Shown here: piece after piece, positions 51,728 through 62,195 of the stretch | Numbering within the stretch: position 1 is the first letter of the stretch | Layout: each line of letters opens with the position of its first letter | Assembly: GCF_003367175.1 (NCBI RefSeq) | Contig: NZ_QRGA01000027.1 | Span: 1-63,981 of the forward strand | Direction of reading: 5' to 3' | DNA: 63,981 bases | From: Trinickia dinghuensis | GTDB taxonomy: Bacteria; Pseudomonadota; Gammaproteobacteria; Burkholderiales; Burkholderiaceae | Made by a program: the position numbers and the translations under genes | The notes under the pieces: model-generated | The model's database searches: none | Told to the model about the DNA's origin: nothing | What the model saw: only the letters and a program-made list of their open reading frames with translations

Positions 51728-52270
51728 CTATCCCACGAGCCGCCCGCGCCGCACGCGCAGCCCCTTCTTGGCCAATGACGGCGCGAGACCGCCCAGCGTC
51801 TCAAGCGTATTGCCGCCGTGGGCGTGGCAAATCGCCATGCCTAGCGCATCGGCTGCGTCGGTGCCCGGCACGCCCGATAGGCTCAGCAAACGCACGACCA
51901 TCTGCTGCATTTGCTCCTTCGTCGCGCGACCATAGCCGACCACCGCCTGTTTGAGCTGCAGCGCCGTGTACTCGGCCACCGGCACGCCGCCGGCAACGAG
52001 CCCGCAGATCGCGGCGCCGCGCGCTTGGCCAAGCAGCAGCGTCGATTGCGGATTGACGTTGACGAACACTTTTTCGATCGCCGACTGATCGGGCGCGTGT
52101 TGACGAATCAGCGCCGACACGCCGTCGAAAATCGTGCCGAGGCGGGAAGGCAAATCGCCGTCTTTGGTGCGGATGACGCCGCTCGTCACATAGGTGAGCC
52201 GATGGCCCGTCTGCTCGATGACGCCGAAGCCCGTGACGCGCAAGCCTGGGTCGATGCCGAGAATTCTCAT
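51728..52270 (-). CDS. ruvC: Holliday junction resolvase RuvC
   Basis: A 180-residue RNase H-fold nuclease cutting junctions symmetrically. Catalytic acids are Asp7 ([12 protein letters not shown]), the Glu of SAIEKVFVN and the Asp pair in [14 protein letters not shown]. First gene of ruvC-ruvA-ruvB, separated from purH by a terminator. Confidence 0.97.
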   Translation of the reverse strand: MRILGIDPGLRVTGFGVIEQTGHRLTYVTSGVIRTKDGDLPSRLGTIFDGVSALIRQHAPDQSAIEKVFVNVNPQSTLLLGQARGAAICGLVAGGVPVAEYTALQLKQAVVGYGRATKEQMQQMVVRLLSLSGVPGTDAADALGMAICHAHGGNTLETLGGLAPSLAKKGLRVRRGRLVG

Positions 52271-52453
52271 GAACTAAAACCGGACTAAGTGCCCGAGATA
52301 TTACAACGGACGGTAACGGCCGCCTATCGTGCGGGGCGCCTAGCCCGGGGCACCCAGTTCGGCGCGCATGGCAGCGTGCGGGTGGTGGCTTGGGCCGCAC
52401 AGTGCAAAAAACCGACCGATGGAGATGAAGAAAATGCGACATCGATAGGCATG

Positions 52454-52477
52454 AAAAAACCCGGCCTCGGCCGGGTT
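52454..52477 (-). terminator. Terminator of purH (minus strand)
   Basis: AACCCGGCC (52458-52466) pairs with GGCCGGGTT (52469-52477); on the minus strand a six-U run (52459-52454) follows. It separates purH from ruvCAB, which then need their own promoter. Confidence 0.75.
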
Positions 52478-52522
52478 CTTGTGCGGCGAAACGAGACGCC
52501 GCGCATGCGTTTCGACGCGCTA

Positions 52523-54088
52523 TCAATGACGGAAATGCCGCACGCTCGTCACGACCATCGCGATGTTGTGCTCGTCGGCCGCCGCGATGACTTCGTCGTC
52601 GCGCACCGAACCGCCCGGCTGGATCACGCACGTCGCACCTGCCGCGACAACGACGTCGAGGCCGTCGCGGAACGGGAAAAACGCATCCGACGCCACGGTC
52701 GAACCTTGCAGCGAAAGACCGGCGTTTTGCGCCTTGATGCTCGCGATGCGCGCCGAATCCACCCGGCTCATTTGGCCCGCGCCGACGCCGAGCGTCATGC
52801 CCTTGCCGCAAAACACGATTGCGTTCGATTTCACGAATTTCGCCACGCGCCAAGCGAACATCAGATCGTCCATTTCCTGCGGCGTCGGATAACGCTTCGT
52901 CACGACGCGCAGATCGCGCGACAGCACGTTCTTCGCATCGGGCGACTGCACGAGCAGGCCGCCGCCGACACGCTTGAAGTCGAATGCGTTCTGACCCGCG
53001 CCCAGCGCGATTTCGAGCACGCGCACGTTCTGCTTCGCAGCGAGCACTTGCTTCGCGCCGTCCGTCAGCGACGGGGCGATCAGCACTTCGACGAACTGCT
53101 TGCTGACGGCCTGAGCCGCCGCTTCGTCCACTTCGCGGTTGAACGCGATGATGCCGCCGAAGGCCGACGTCGGATCGGTCTGGAACGCTTTCGCGTAGGC
53201 TTCGGCCGGGCTCTCCGCGATGGCCACGCCGCACGGATTCGCATGCTTGATGATGACGCAGGCGGGGACTTCGAACGTCTTCACGCATTCCCAAGCTGCG
53301 TCGGCATCGGCGATGTTGTTGTACGACAGTTCCTTGCCCTGCAGCTGGCGATAGCCCGCGAGCGCGCCGGCCGGCACTGCGATGTCGCGATAGAACGCGG
53401 CGCTTTGGTGCGGGTTCTCGCCGTAGCGCAGGTCCTGCACCTTTTCGAAGGCCAGGTTCAGCGTGTCCGGATACGTATTGCGCGACGAGTGCTGCAGCGT
53501 TTCGGTGAGGCTCGTCAGATAGTTCGTGATCGCGCCGTCGTATTGCGCCGTATGCGCGTACACCTTCGTCGCCAGCCGGAAGTTCGTCTTGTAGCCGACC
53601 GTGTTGCCGTTCGCGCGCATTTCATCGAGCACCGTGGCGTAATCGGCCGGATCGACGATGACGGTGACGTCGCGATGATTCTTGGCCGCCGAGCGCAGCA
53701 TCGTCGGGCCGCCGATATCGATGTTCTCGATCGCGTCCTCGAGCGTGCAATCTTCCTTCGCGACGGTGGCGACGAACGGGTACAGATTCACGACGAGCAG
53801 ATCGATCGTCGGAATGTCGTGCGCTTCGAGCGCGGCCATGTGCTCGGGCAGATCGCGGCGGGCGAGGATGCCGCCGTGCACTTTCGGATGCAGCGTCTTC
53901 ACGCGTCCGTCGAGCATCTCGGGAAAGCCGGTGTAGTCGGCCACTTCGGTGACCGGAAGGCCGGAATCGGCGAGCAGTTTCGCGGTGCCGCCCGTCGACA
54001 GGATCTTGACGCCGAGGTCCGACAGAGAACGAGCGAATTCGACGATGCCTGACTTGTCGGAGACGGAGATGAGCGCTTGCTTGATCAT
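52523..54088 (-). CDS. purH: Bifunctional AICAR formyltransferase / IMP cyclohydrolase
   Basis: A 521-residue enzyme for the last two steps of purine synthesis. The N-terminal cyclohydrolase domain starts [20 protein letters not shown]; the C-terminal formyltransferase contains [15 protein letters not shown]. Gap of 39 bp from fis, so dusB-fis-purH probably form one transcript. Confidence 0.97.
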   Translation of the reverse strand: MIKQALISVSDKSGIVEFARSLSDLGVKILSTGGTAKLLADSGLPVTEVADYTGFPEMLDGRVKTLHPKVHGGILARRDLPEHMAALEAHDIPTIDLLVVNLYPFVATVAKEDCTLEDAIENIDIGGPTMLRSAAKNHRDVTVIVDPADYATVLDEMRANGNTVGYKTNFRLATKVYAHTAQYDGAITNYLTSLTETLQHSSRNTYPDTLNLAFEKVQDLRYGENPHQSAAFYRDIAVPAGALAGYRQLQGKELSYNNIADADAAWECVKTFEVPACVIIKHANPCGVAIAESPAEAYAKAFQTDPTSAFGGIIAFNREVDEAAAQAVSKQFVEVLIAPSLTDGAKQVLAAKQNVRVLEIALGAGQNAFDFKRVGGGLLVQSPDAKNVLSRDLRVVTKRYPTPQEMDDLMFAWRVAKFVKSNAIVFCGKGMTLGVGAGQMSRVDSARIASIKAQNAGLSLQGSTVASDAFFPFRDGLDVVVAAGATCVIQPGGSVRDDEVIAAADEHNIAMVVTSVRHFRH

Positions 54089-54127
54089 GATGGGAACGAT
54101 GGCCGAAAGGGAAACGAGGGTGGCGCG

Positions 54128-54361
54128 TTACAGCAGGCCGTGCTGCTGCAGCTTCTTGCGCAACGTATTGCGGTTGATGCCGAGATATTCGGCGGCCAGC
54201 GACTGATTGCCGCCGGCCCGCTCGAGCACCACCTCGAGCATCGGTTTCTCGACGCACGACATCACCATGTCATAGACGTCGTGCGGGTTGGCGCCGTCGA
54301 GGTCCTGGAAATAGTTGCCCAGGCTGTCGCGGACGCATTGTTCGATATTGTGCTTGCTCAT
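54128..54361 (-). CDS. fis: DNA-binding protein Fis
   Basis: A 77-residue nucleoid protein with C-terminal helix-turn-helix NQSLAAEYLGINRNTLRKKL. Shorter than E. coli Fis (98), as in other beta-proteobacteria. Its ATG overlaps the dusB TGA by 4 bp, the usual coupling of dusB-fis. Confidence 0.94.
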   Translation of the reverse strand: MSKHNIEQCVRDSLGNYFQDLDGANPHDVYDMVMSCVEKPMLEVVLERAGGNQSLAAEYLGINRNTLRKKLQQHGLL

Positions 54362-55422
54362 GCTGCTAAAGGTTCGTTGCGGTTCGGCTCGCCGTGCGCG
54401 GCCGTGTCTTCGTCGACATAGACGAGCCGGTCCGACAGCGCTTCCTGCTCGTCGAAAAACGCGTTGACGGCGACGAGCTGCTCGCGTGTGGTATCGAGCG
54501 TGTTCATCCGGTGCCGGAACATATTGGCGCCGGAAAGGCCGCGAGTGTACCAGCCGATGTGCTTGCGTGCCGTGCGCACGCCCGTATATTCGCCGTAAAA
54601 CGCGTAGTGATCCTCGAGGTGCTCGTTCATCACCTGCCGAATTTCGGCGATGCGCGGCGGCGGCAGCAGCTCGCCCGTTGCGAGGAAATGCTCGATTTCG
54701 CGGAACAGCCACGGCCGCCCTTGCGCTGCCCGTCCGATCATGATCGCGTCGGCACCCGTTGCCGCGAGCACGGCGCGCGCCTTGGCGGGAGTGTCGATGT
54801 CGCCGTTGGCCACCACGGGGATGCGGACCGCAGCCTTCACGGCCGCGATCGTGTCGTACTCGGCCTCGCCGTGATAAAGATCGGCGCGTGTGCGCCCGTG
54901 AACGGTCAGCATCGAAATGCCGGCCGCCTCCGCAAGGCGCGCGATGTGCACCGCGTTGCGATTTTCGCGATTCCAGCCCGTGCGGATCTTCAGGGTGACC
55001 GGTACCGCATCGGGCCCCGTGCCGACGGCCCCGACCACGGCCTCGACGATTCGTACGACGAGCGGCTCGTTCTGCAGCAGTGCCGAGCCGGCCGCGACGT
55101 TGCACACCTTCTTGGCCGGACAGCCCATGTTGATGTCGATGATCTGCGCGCCGTTCTGGACGTTGTAGCGGGCCGCTTCGGCCATCATCGCCGGGTCGGC
55201 GCCCGCGATCTGCACGGCGATCGGCTCGACTTCGCCGGCATGATTCGCGCGCCGCATCGTTTTCTCGCTTTTCCAGAGCTGGGCGTTCGACGCGACCATC
55301 TCGGACACGGCGTAGCCCGCGCCGAGCCGCTTGCAGAGCTGGCGGAACGGCCGATCCGTCACGCCGGCCATCGGGGCGACGAACAGGTTGTTGCGCAGAA
55401 TGTGCGGGCCGAGCGTTGGCAT
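54358..55422 (-). CDS. dusB: tRNA-dihydrouridine synthase B
   Basis: A 354-residue FMN enzyme reducing uridines in the tRNA D-loop. Motifs are VAPMAGVTDRPFRQLCKRLG, INMGCPAKKV with the catalytic Cys, and GRAAQGRPWLFRE. It leads the dusB-fis-purH unit. Confidence 0.95.
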   Translation of the reverse strand: MPTLGPHILRNNLFVAPMAGVTDRPFRQLCKRLGAGYAVSEMVASNAQLWKSEKTMRRANHAGEVEPIAVQIAGADPAMMAEAARYNVQNGAQIIDINMGCPAKKVCNVAAGSALLQNEPLVVRIVEAVVGAVGTGPDAVPVTLKIRTGWNRENRNAVHIARLAEAAGISMLTVHGRTRADLYHGEAEYDTIAAVKAAVRIPVVANGDIDTPAKARAVLAATGADAIMIGRAAQGRPWLFREIEHFLATGELLPPPRIAEIRQVMNEHLEDHYAFYGEYTGVRTARKHIGWYTRGLSGANMFRHRMNTLDTTREQLVAVNAFFDEQEALSDRLVYVDEDTAAHGEPNRNEPLAA

Positions 55423-55538
55423 ATGAAAAAGGAGCGGCTACCCGCGCCGACAGGGCACGGGCGCGGGAAGGCGACCAGGGAAACGCGCATTTTACCGTTA
55501 ACCGCCGGCCGGGAGCGCAAGCGCCCGGTGCTCGCGTG

Positions 55539-56876
55539 TCAGCGGCGCTGGCCGAACATCATTTGCCGCGCGAGTGCCGTTTTGGCCGGCGGCACGCATT
55601 CGAGGGCCGTCAGCGCGAGGCCCCGCAGCATGGCCAGCGGGCCGAAATCGATCGTGAACAGGCGCGCGAGCGTGTCGGTGGCGCCGATCGTCATGCGGCG
55701 ATCGAATGCGCGCCGGCGAGCGAATTGCGCGAGCGCCTCGGGCGTCGCACCCGCGCCGGCGAGGGCATCGGCCAGCGCGTGCGCGTCGCGCAGCCCGAGA
55801 TTCAATCCTTGTCCGGCGACGGGGTGCAGCGTTTGGGCCGCGTTGCCGATCGACGCGATGCGGCCTTCGACGAGCGCCTGCGCGGCGACGAGCCCGAGCG
55901 GGAATGCCGCGCGGCCCTTGATCGATTCGAAGCGGCCCATGCGCTCGCCGAACGCGATGCCGAGCTCGGCGAGCAGCGCCGCGTCGGATAGCGCGCCGCG
56001 GCGTGCGGCCTGGGCGGGCTGCATGCACCAGACGAGCGCGTAGTCGGCCCCGCGCACGCCGCCCATCGGCAGCAGCGCGATCGGGCCTTCATCCGTGAAG
56101 CGCTCCCACGCGACATGCGGCTGCGCTGCCGATACGGTGACGATGCCGACGATGGCCGTTTGGCCGTAATCGCGCGTCTCGCGCTTGGCGCGCTCGCGGG
56201 CGGGTGCGGGTGCGGATGTGGCATCGGCGTCCGCCGTGTTCGCCGGGGAGGCCGCCCTCGCCGCCATTTGCGGTTGGCCGTGGTCGCCGGTATCGGTATC
56301 GGTATCGGCCACCGCCGGGTGGGACCGCTTGGCATGCGTCTCGCCGTAGAGGCCGCCCTCCGCGTTGATGAGCACGCGTGCGCGGAGCGTGCGCTGCACG
56401 TGTGCGCTTTCGATCGGCAGCGTGACGAACTCGGAGCCGGGCTCGACGTGCGGCGGCAGCGCGCGGCACGACGTGAACCAATGCGTGCCGGTGCGGCGCA
56501 CGGCCCCCGCCAGCGCATGGACGATCGAACCGTAGCGCACGACGTAGCCGAGCGCCGGCAGGCCGTGCTCGCCGCGCTCGATCAGCGTGCGCCCGAAGCG
56601 GCCGCGCTGCGAGACATGGATGCGCTCGATCGCATTGGCGTCGGCCGGCCACGCGCCGAACGGCTCGAGCAGCATGCGGCTGCCCTCGGAGATGGCGATC
56701 GCGCGCGGATCGCCGGCCGCCGCCTCTGGGTCGCGCGCATCGACGAGCGCAACGGACAGCGCGGCGCTGGCGCTGCGCCGGGCGAGCCACGCAGCCAGCG
56801 CCAGACCGACGGGCCCCGCGCCGACGATCGCAACGTCGAATTCGTGCGGGGCGTGCGAAGGATGGCGTTCGATCAT
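55539..56876 (-). CDS. UbiH/UbiF-family FAD-dependent monooxygenase
   Basis: A 445-residue flavoprotein of the ubiquinone hydroxylase group. FAD motifs are DVAIVGAGPVGLALAAWLAR, DPRAIAISEGS and ASIGNAAQTLHPVAGQGLNLGLRDAHAL. About 45 residues near 180-235 are a low-complexity insertion (ADTDTDTGDH, then Ala/Pro-rich) encoded partly by hexanucleotide repeats at 56289-56306, placed before the core resumes at YGQTAIVGIV. It follows pepP by 4 bp, as ubiH follows pepP in E. coli, so a ubiquinone ring hydroxylase is likely. Confidence 0.87.
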   Translation of the reverse strand: MIERHPSHAPHEFDVAIVGAGPVGLALAAWLARRSASAALSVALVDARDPEAAAGDPRAIAISEGSRMLLEPFGAWPADANAIERIHVSQRGRFGRTLIERGEHGLPALGYVVRYGSIVHALAGAVRRTGTHWFTSCRALPPHVEPGSEFVTLPIESAHVQRTLRARVLINAEGGLYGETHAKRSHPAVADTDTDTGDHGQPQMAARAASPANTADADATSAPAPARERAKRETRDYGQTAIVGIVTVSAAQPHVAWERFTDEGPIALLPMGGVRGADYALVWCMQPAQAARRGALSDAALLAELGIAFGERMGRFESIKGRAAFPLGLVAAQALVEGRIASIGNAAQTLHPVAGQGLNLGLRDAHALADALAGAGATPEALAQFARRRAFDRRMTIGATDTLARLFTIDFGPLAMLRGLALTALECVPPAKTALARQMMFGQRR

Positions 56877-56880
56877 GAGC

Positions 56881-58290
56881 TCAGGCCGCCGCGGACGACG
56901 ACAGCCCGCGAGCGTCGCGCATGAGCGCCTCGATCGCGTCGGCTTCGACGGGTACGTCGCGCGTGATCAGCTCGCAGCCGTTATCGGTGACGATCGCGTC
57001 GTCCTCGATGCGGATGCCGATGTTCCAATATTGCTCGGGCACGTCCGGCGCGGCGCGCACGTACAGGCCCGGCTCGATCGTCAGCGCCATCGACGCGCGC
57101 AGCGTGCGCCACGGCAGCGTGCCCGAGGCGTCGGGCGCCGCGGCGCGCTCGCGGTAGTCGCCGCAGTCGTGGACGTCCATGCCGATCCAATGGCCCGTGC
57201 GGTGCATGTAGAAACGCGAATAGGCACGCTCGGCGATGACGTCGTCGACCGATGCATACTTCGCACGATCGACGATGCCCGTATCGAGCAGCCCCTGCGC
57301 GAGCACGCGCACGGCCGCGTCGTGGGGCGCTTCGAAGCTTACGCCGGGACGCGTGGCGTCGATCGCCGCCTGCTGCGCGGCCAGCACGATGTCGTAAAGC
57401 TCGCGCTGCGCCGGCGAGAAGCGGCCGTTCGCGGGGAACGTGCGCGTAATGTCGGATGCATAGCCGTCCAGCTCGCAGGCGGCGTCGATGAGGATCAGAT
57501 CGCCGTCGCGGGCGATGGCGTTGCCGGCCGGATAATGCAGCACGCAGGCGTTCGCGCCGGCCGCGACGATCGAACCGTAGGCCGGTGCTTGCGCGCCGTT
57601 GCGGCGGAACGTGTAGAGCAGTTCCGCCTCCAGTTCGTACTCACGCATGCCGGGGCGGCACAGCTGCATCGCCCGGCGGTGCGCCTCGGCGGAAATCCGC
57701 GCGGCCCGGCGCATGATCGCGAGTTCGTGTTCGTCCTTGACGAGGCGCATGTCGTCGAGAATCGGCAGGACATCGACAAGCTTCACGGGCGCGGCGACGC
57801 CGCTGCGGCCTTGCGCGCGCACGCCGTCGAGCCAGCGCCGCACTTGGGCGTCGAGCTCGGCCGAACGGCCGAAGCCGTAGAACAGGGCCGGCGCGTCGGC
57901 GATGAGGCCCGGCACCTGAGCATCGAGCTCGTCGATCGGAAACGCGGCGTCGAACCCGAACGCTTCGCGTGCCGCCTCCGGGCCGTAATGGAATCCTTCC
58001 CACGTCTCGCGCTCGGCGTTCTTCGTCCGGCAAAACAGGATCGAAGCCGGCTCGCCAGCCTGAGCGGTCGAGTCGAGCACGAGGAACGACTGCGGCTCGG
58101 CGAAGCCCGTCAAATAGTAGAAATAGCTGTCGTGGCGATACGGGTAGTCGGTATCGCGATTGCGCGGCGCCTCGGGCGCCGTCGGCACGAGCGCGACGCC
58201 GCCGCCCGCGGCGCGCATGGCGGCGAGCAGGCGCTCGCGCCGGGCTTGATGGGCGGAGACGGCGATGGGGGATTCGGTCGGCGTATTCAT
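56881..58290 (-). CDS. pepP: Xaa-Pro aminopeptidase P
   Basis: A 469-residue pita-bread metallopeptidase removing residues before proline. The dinuclear metal ligands are visible: Asp in LILIDAACELDGYASDITRTF, His in RTGHWIGMDVHD, and the Glu pair in LTIEPGLYV and GIRIEDDAIV. The N-terminal domain starts near RRERLLAAM. Operon with the UbiH-type gene. Confidence 0.93.
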   Translation of the reverse strand: MNTPTESPIAVSAHQARRERLLAAMRAAGGGVALVPTAPEAPRNRDTDYPYRHDSYFYYLTGFAEPQSFLVLDSTAQAGEPASILFCRTKNAERETWEGFHYGPEAAREAFGFDAAFPIDELDAQVPGLIADAPALFYGFGRSAELDAQVRRWLDGVRAQGRSGVAAPVKLVDVLPILDDMRLVKDEHELAIMRRAARISAEAHRRAMQLCRPGMREYELEAELLYTFRRNGAQAPAYGSIVAAGANACVLHYPAGNAIARDGDLILIDAACELDGYASDITRTFPANGRFSPAQRELYDIVLAAQQAAIDATRPGVSFEAPHDAAVRVLAQGLLDTGIVDRAKYASVDDVIAERAYSRFYMHRTGHWIGMDVHDCGDYRERAAAPDASGTLPWRTLRASMALTIEPGLYVRAAPDVPEQYWNIGIRIEDDAIVTDNGCELITRDVPVEADAIEALMRDARGLSSSAAA

Positions 58291-58529
58291 CGTGCGATTG
58301 TACTGCTCAATCGGGCCGGCTTAGCGGGAAGGCCGGCTTGCCCGAGCGATATGATGGCGGCGCAATACGTCGTTTTGTGCGCCGGCGACGTTATACTCTT
58401 TCTCGCACTTCACCAAGGCCCCCGACCGACTCGCACGCGAAGCCTTTGCCGGCACAGCGTAGGCGTGCCGCGCGCACGACGCGGCAACCCGTTTCGAGGC
58501 GGCCCGGTGCTTTCATGAGAGAAAAGCAG

Positions 58530-59141
58530 ATGATGAAATTAATCGGTTCGCTCGCGAGCCCCTACGTCCGTAAAGCGCGGGTCGTGCTCGCCGAAAAGAA
58601 GATCGACTATCAACTCGTGCTCGAAGATGTCTGGTCGCCCGATACGACCATTCATACGTTCAATCCGATCGGCAAGGTGCCGTGCCTTCTGATGGAGGAT
58701 GGAGAGGCCGTATTCGATTCGCGTGTCATTTGCGAGTACGTCGACACGCTTTCGCCGGTCGGCAGGCTGATTCCGCAGTCGGGCCGCGAGCGCGTCGAAG
58801 TGCGCTGCTGGGAAGCGCTTGCCGACGGCATGCTCGACGCAGCCGTGCTCATCCGCCTGGAAGCGACGCAGCGCGAGGAAGCACAGCGCAACGAGGGCTG
58901 GCTCGCGCGCCAGCGGCGCAAGATCGAGGAAGGGCTCGTGGCCATGTCGCAAGGGCTCGGCGGCAAGCCCTGGTGCGCCAACAACCACTATTCGCTGGCC
59001 GACGTCGCCGTCGGCTGCGCGCTAGGCTATCTCGATTTCCGGATGCCCGATCTCAATTGGCGTGAGAAATATCCGAATCTCGACAAGCATTTCGTCAAGC
59101 TGTCGCAGCGCCAGTCGTTCGTCGACACCATCCCCAGCTGA
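58530..59141 (+). CDS. Glutathione S-transferase family protein (YibF-like)
   Basis: A 203-residue thioredoxin-plus-helical-domain protein. KLIGSLASPYVRKARVVLAE carries the catalytic-type Ser, FNPIGKVPCL the cis-Pro, and DSRVICEYVD the glutathione gamma-glutamyl site. Substrate unknown. ATG 58530 or 58533 follows a GAGAG at 58517; an ATG at 58515 is also in frame. Divergent from pepP with a TATACT at 58392-58397 between. Confidence 0.85.
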   Translation: MMKLIGSLASPYVRKARVVLAEKKIDYQLVLEDVWSPDTTIHTFNPIGKVPCLLMEDGEAVFDSRVICEYVDTLSPVGRLIPQSGRERVEVRCWEALADGMLDAAVLIRLEATQREEAQRNEGWLARQRRKIEEGLVAMSQGLGGKPWCANNHYSLADVAVGCALGYLDFRMPDLNWREKYPNLDKHFVKLSQRQSFVDTIPS

Positions 59142-59184
59142 CGCGCCGCCCGGCCGGTGTCCCGAGCCGAGCGCGCCGTTAAGT

Positions 59185-60801
59185 TCAAGCCGTCGCCAGC
59201 GGCGCGAGCAACTTCGGCGAGAACGATTCGCTATCGGCGAGCGGCCACCATTTCTCGTAGAGCGAGTAGCGGTAGTTGCCGTTGACGAGGTCGTTCGGTT
59301 CCAGATATTTGAGCAGTTCCGACATCAACTGCACCTCGTGCGACGAGACGCGGCGCACGATATGGTGGGCGCGCAGCTGCGACGGATGCTCGAGCCCCGC
59401 AGCCTGAATGATCTCCTGCAGCGCGTGCAGCGTGTTGCGATGGAAATTGAAGACGCGCTCCGACTTGTCGGGCACGACGAGCGCGCGCTGACGCACGGGG
59501 TCCTGCGTCGCGACGCCGGTGGGGCAGCGCCCCGTGTGGCACGTTTGCGCCTGAATGCAGCCGACGGCGAACATGAAGCCGCGCGCCGAGTTGACCCAAT
59601 CGGCGCCGATCGCGAGCGTGCGCGCGATGTCGAACGCCGTGATCATCTTGCCGCTCGCGCCGATGCGGATCTTCTCGCGCAGGCCGACGCCCACCAGCGT
59701 GTTGTGCACGAGCAGCAGCCCTTCTTGCAGCGGTACGCCGATGTGATCGGTGAATTCGAGCGGGGCCGCGCCGGTGCCGCCCTCGGCACCGTCCACAACG
59801 ATGAAGTCGGGCACGATGCCGGTCTCGAGCATTGCTTTGGCGATGCCGAAAAACTCCCACGGATGGCCGATGCACAGCTTGAAGCCGGTCGGCTTGCCGC
59901 CCGACAGCGTGCGCAGGCGATCGACGAATTCGAGCAGGCCGCGCGGCGTCGAGAACTGGCTATGCGAGGCCGGCGAGATGCAGTCCTGGCCCATCGGCAC
60001 GCCGCGCGCCTCCGAAATTTCCGGCGTGACCTTGGCCGCCGGCAAGACGCCGCCGTGGCCCGGCTTCGCGCCTTGCGACAGCTTGACTTCGATCATCTTC
60101 ACTTGCGGGTCGCTCGCTTGGGCGGCGAACTTCTCGGCGCTGAACGTACCGTCGTCGTTGCGGCAGCCGAAGTAGCCCGAGGCGATTTCCCAGATGATGT
60201 CGCCGCCGTGTTCGCGGTGGTATTTCGAGAGCGAGCCTTCGCCCGTGTCGTGCGCGAACCCGCCGCGCTTCGCGCCTAGGTTCAGGGCGCGGATCGCGTT
60301 CGCCGACAGCGAGCCGAAGCTCATCGCCGAGATATTGAAGATCGACATCGAGTACGGCTTTGCGCGCTCGGGCCCGACGACGATCCGGAAATCGTGCGAG
60401 CCGAGCTTGGTGGGCGCGAGCGAATGGCTGATCCATTCGTGCGCGACCGCTTTGACGTCGAGCTCCGTGCCGTAGGGGCGGCTGTCGGGCTCGTTCTTCG
60501 CGCGTTGATAGACGATGCTGCGCTGCGCCCGCGAGAACGGTTTTTCCTCGGTGTCGTCTTCGACGAAGTATTGGCGGATCTCGGGGCGAATGAATTCGAA
60601 GAAGAAACGCAGGTGGCCGGCGATCGGGTAGTTGCGCAAGATGCTGTGGCGGGCCTGGCGCAAGTCGAAGACGCCGACGGCGATCAGGACGGCCGGCACG
60701 AGCAGCCAGAGCCAGGAGATCGTGTGGCGCGCGGCGAGCACCGCACCGGCACAAGCGAGCAGCAAGGCAAACCAGATCGCGAAATAGCGTCGAGAAAACA
60801 T
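59185..60801 (-). CDS. FMN-binding glutamate synthase-like membrane protein
   Basis: A 538-residue protein. Two hydrophobic segments near residues 6-50 anchor it to the membrane; the remainder is the glutamate synthase FMN/2-oxoglutarate barrel (SMSFGSLSANAIRALNLGAK, DGAEGGTGAAPLEFTDHIGV) with the 3Fe-4S cysteines in CIQAQTCHTGRCPTG. It lacks the glutaminase domain, so it is not a complete glutamate synthase. ATG 60801 is chosen over 60831. Role unknown. Confidence 0.85.
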   Translation of the reverse strand: MFSRRYFAIWFALLLACAGAVLAARHTISWLWLLVPAVLIAVGVFDLRQARHSILRNYPIAGHLRFFFEFIRPEIRQYFVEDDTEEKPFSRAQRSIVYQRAKNEPDSRPYGTELDVKAVAHEWISHSLAPTKLGSHDFRIVVGPERAKPYSMSIFNISAMSFGSLSANAIRALNLGAKRGGFAHDTGEGSLSKYHREHGGDIIWEIASGYFGCRNDDGTFSAEKFAAQASDPQVKMIEVKLSQGAKPGHGGVLPAAKVTPEISEARGVPMGQDCISPASHSQFSTPRGLLEFVDRLRTLSGGKPTGFKLCIGHPWEFFGIAKAMLETGIVPDFIVVDGAEGGTGAAPLEFTDHIGVPLQEGLLLVHNTLVGVGLREKIRIGASGKMITAFDIARTLAIGADWVNSARGFMFAVGCIQAQTCHTGRCPTGVATQDPVRQRALVVPDKSERVFNFHRNTLHALQEIIQAAGLEHPSQLRAHHIVRRVSSHEVQLMSELLKYLEPNDLVNGNYRYSLYEKWWPLADSESFSPKLLAPLATA

Positions 60802-61015
60802 GGGGCGAACTCCTGGATCCTGGCGGCGCACGCCCTGCCGGGCAGCGGATGCCTTGGTCGAAAAGATGCGCCAGTTTAATCGGGAACGATCGGCGGCGGG
60901 GCGGAGCGAGCCGTGCGACCGGGTAAGCGTGAATTTCGTGGGCGGGAGGCCACATGGCCGGCAAAGCCTGCGGCCGACCGGTGGCGGGCGCCGCCGGCCG
61001 CTGCGAAACGCCGGC

Positions 61016-62167
61016 TCAGCCGGCTGCGAAGGCCGTTTGGGGTGTCGCCGCTGCCGCTGCGCCGGCCTGCGCCGATTCGATGATGCCGCCGCCGAGGCAC
61101 ACGTCGCCGTCGTAAAGCACGGCCGACTGCCCGGGCGTCACGGCCCATTGCGGTTCGTCGAATGCCAGCGAAAAACGTGCGCCGGCATCGGCTGCGGGGA
61201 GCGCGCCGAACGCGCAGGCCGCATCGGCTTGCCGATAGCGCGTCTTCGCCCCGAAGCGCGCGCCCGGCTCGGGTGCGACACCGGATACCCAGCTCGTGTT
61301 GCCGGCGACGAGCGTGCGCGAGCGCAGCCAATCGTGGTCATGCCCCTGCACGACGTAGAGCGTGTTCGCCACCATATCCTTGCGCGCGACGAACCAGGGC
61401 TCGCCGCTGCCCGATTTGCTGCCGCCGATGCCGATTCCTTTGCGCTGGCCGAGCGTATAGAACGCGAGCCCGACGTGCTCGCCGACGACTTGGCCGTCGG
61501 GCGTCTTCATCGGCCCTGGCTTGGTCGGCAAGTAACGATTGAGAAACTCCCGGAACGGCCGCTCGCCGATGAAGCAAATGCCCGTCGAATCTTTCTTCTT
61601 CGCGTTGGGCAGGCCGATGGACTCGGCGATCGCGCGCACTTCGGTCTTCGGAATGTCGCCGAGCGGAAAGCGTGTTTTCGACAACTGCGCCTGATTGAGA
61701 CGGTGCAGGAAGTACGACTGGTCTTTCGTCAGATCTTTCGCCTTGAGCAATTCGAAGCGGCCGTCGACCTCGCGCACGCGCGCATAGTGGCCCGTGGCGA
61801 TCGTCTCGGCGCCTAGCTCCATGGCGTGATCGAGAAAGGCCTTGAACTTGATTTCGGCGTTGCACAGCACGTCGGGGTTCGGCGTGCGGCCCGCCGAGTA
61901 TTCGCGCAGGAACTCGGCGAATACGCGCTCCTTGTATTCGGCGGCGAAATTTACGGCTTCGACGTCGATGCCGATCAGATCGGCCACCGAGACGACATCG
62001 ATCCAGTCCTGCCGCGTCGAGCAGTACTCGCTGTCGTCGTCGTCTTCCCAGTTCTTCATGAACAGGCCGACGACGTCGTAGCCCGCTTCCTTGAGTAGCC
62101 ATGCGGTCACCGACGAATCGACGCCGCCGGACATGCCCACCACGATTCTTTGCTTACCCTTGCCCAT
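61016..62167 (-). CDS. mnmA: tRNA-specific 2-thiouridylase MnmA
   Basis: A 383-residue enzyme thiolating U34 of Lys, Glu and Gln tRNAs. ATP loop [18 protein letters not shown], first catalytic Cys in [12 protein letters not shown], second in [15 protein letters not shown] 62167 matches the family; an open frame back to 62323 overlaps nudJ and is not used. A short Ala-rich tail is added. Confidence 0.96.
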   Translation of the reverse strand: MGKGKQRIVVGMSGGVDSSVTAWLLKEAGYDVVGLFMKNWEDDDDSEYCSTRQDWIDVVSVADLIGIDVEAVNFAAEYKERVFAEFLREYSAGRTPNPDVLCNAEIKFKAFLDHAMELGAETIATGHYARVREVDGRFELLKAKDLTKDQSYFLHRLNQAQLSKTRFPLGDIPKTEVRAIAESIGLPNAKKKDSTGICFIGERPFREFLNRYLPTKPGPMKTPDGQVVGEHVGLAFYTLGQRKGIGIGGSKSGSGEPWFVARKDMVANTLYVVQGHDHDWLRSRTLVAGNTSWVSGVAPEPGARFGAKTRYRQADAACAFGALPAADAGARFSLAFDEPQWAVTPGQSAVLYDGDVCLGGGIIESAQAGAAAAATPQTAFAAG

Positions 62168-62195
62168 TTGAACGAATGACCGGCTGTGTTGCTTG

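Noticed and set aside
49916-51778. 620-residue plus-strand ORF over ruvB and ruvA
   Set aside because: Antisense to two certain genes, no motif.
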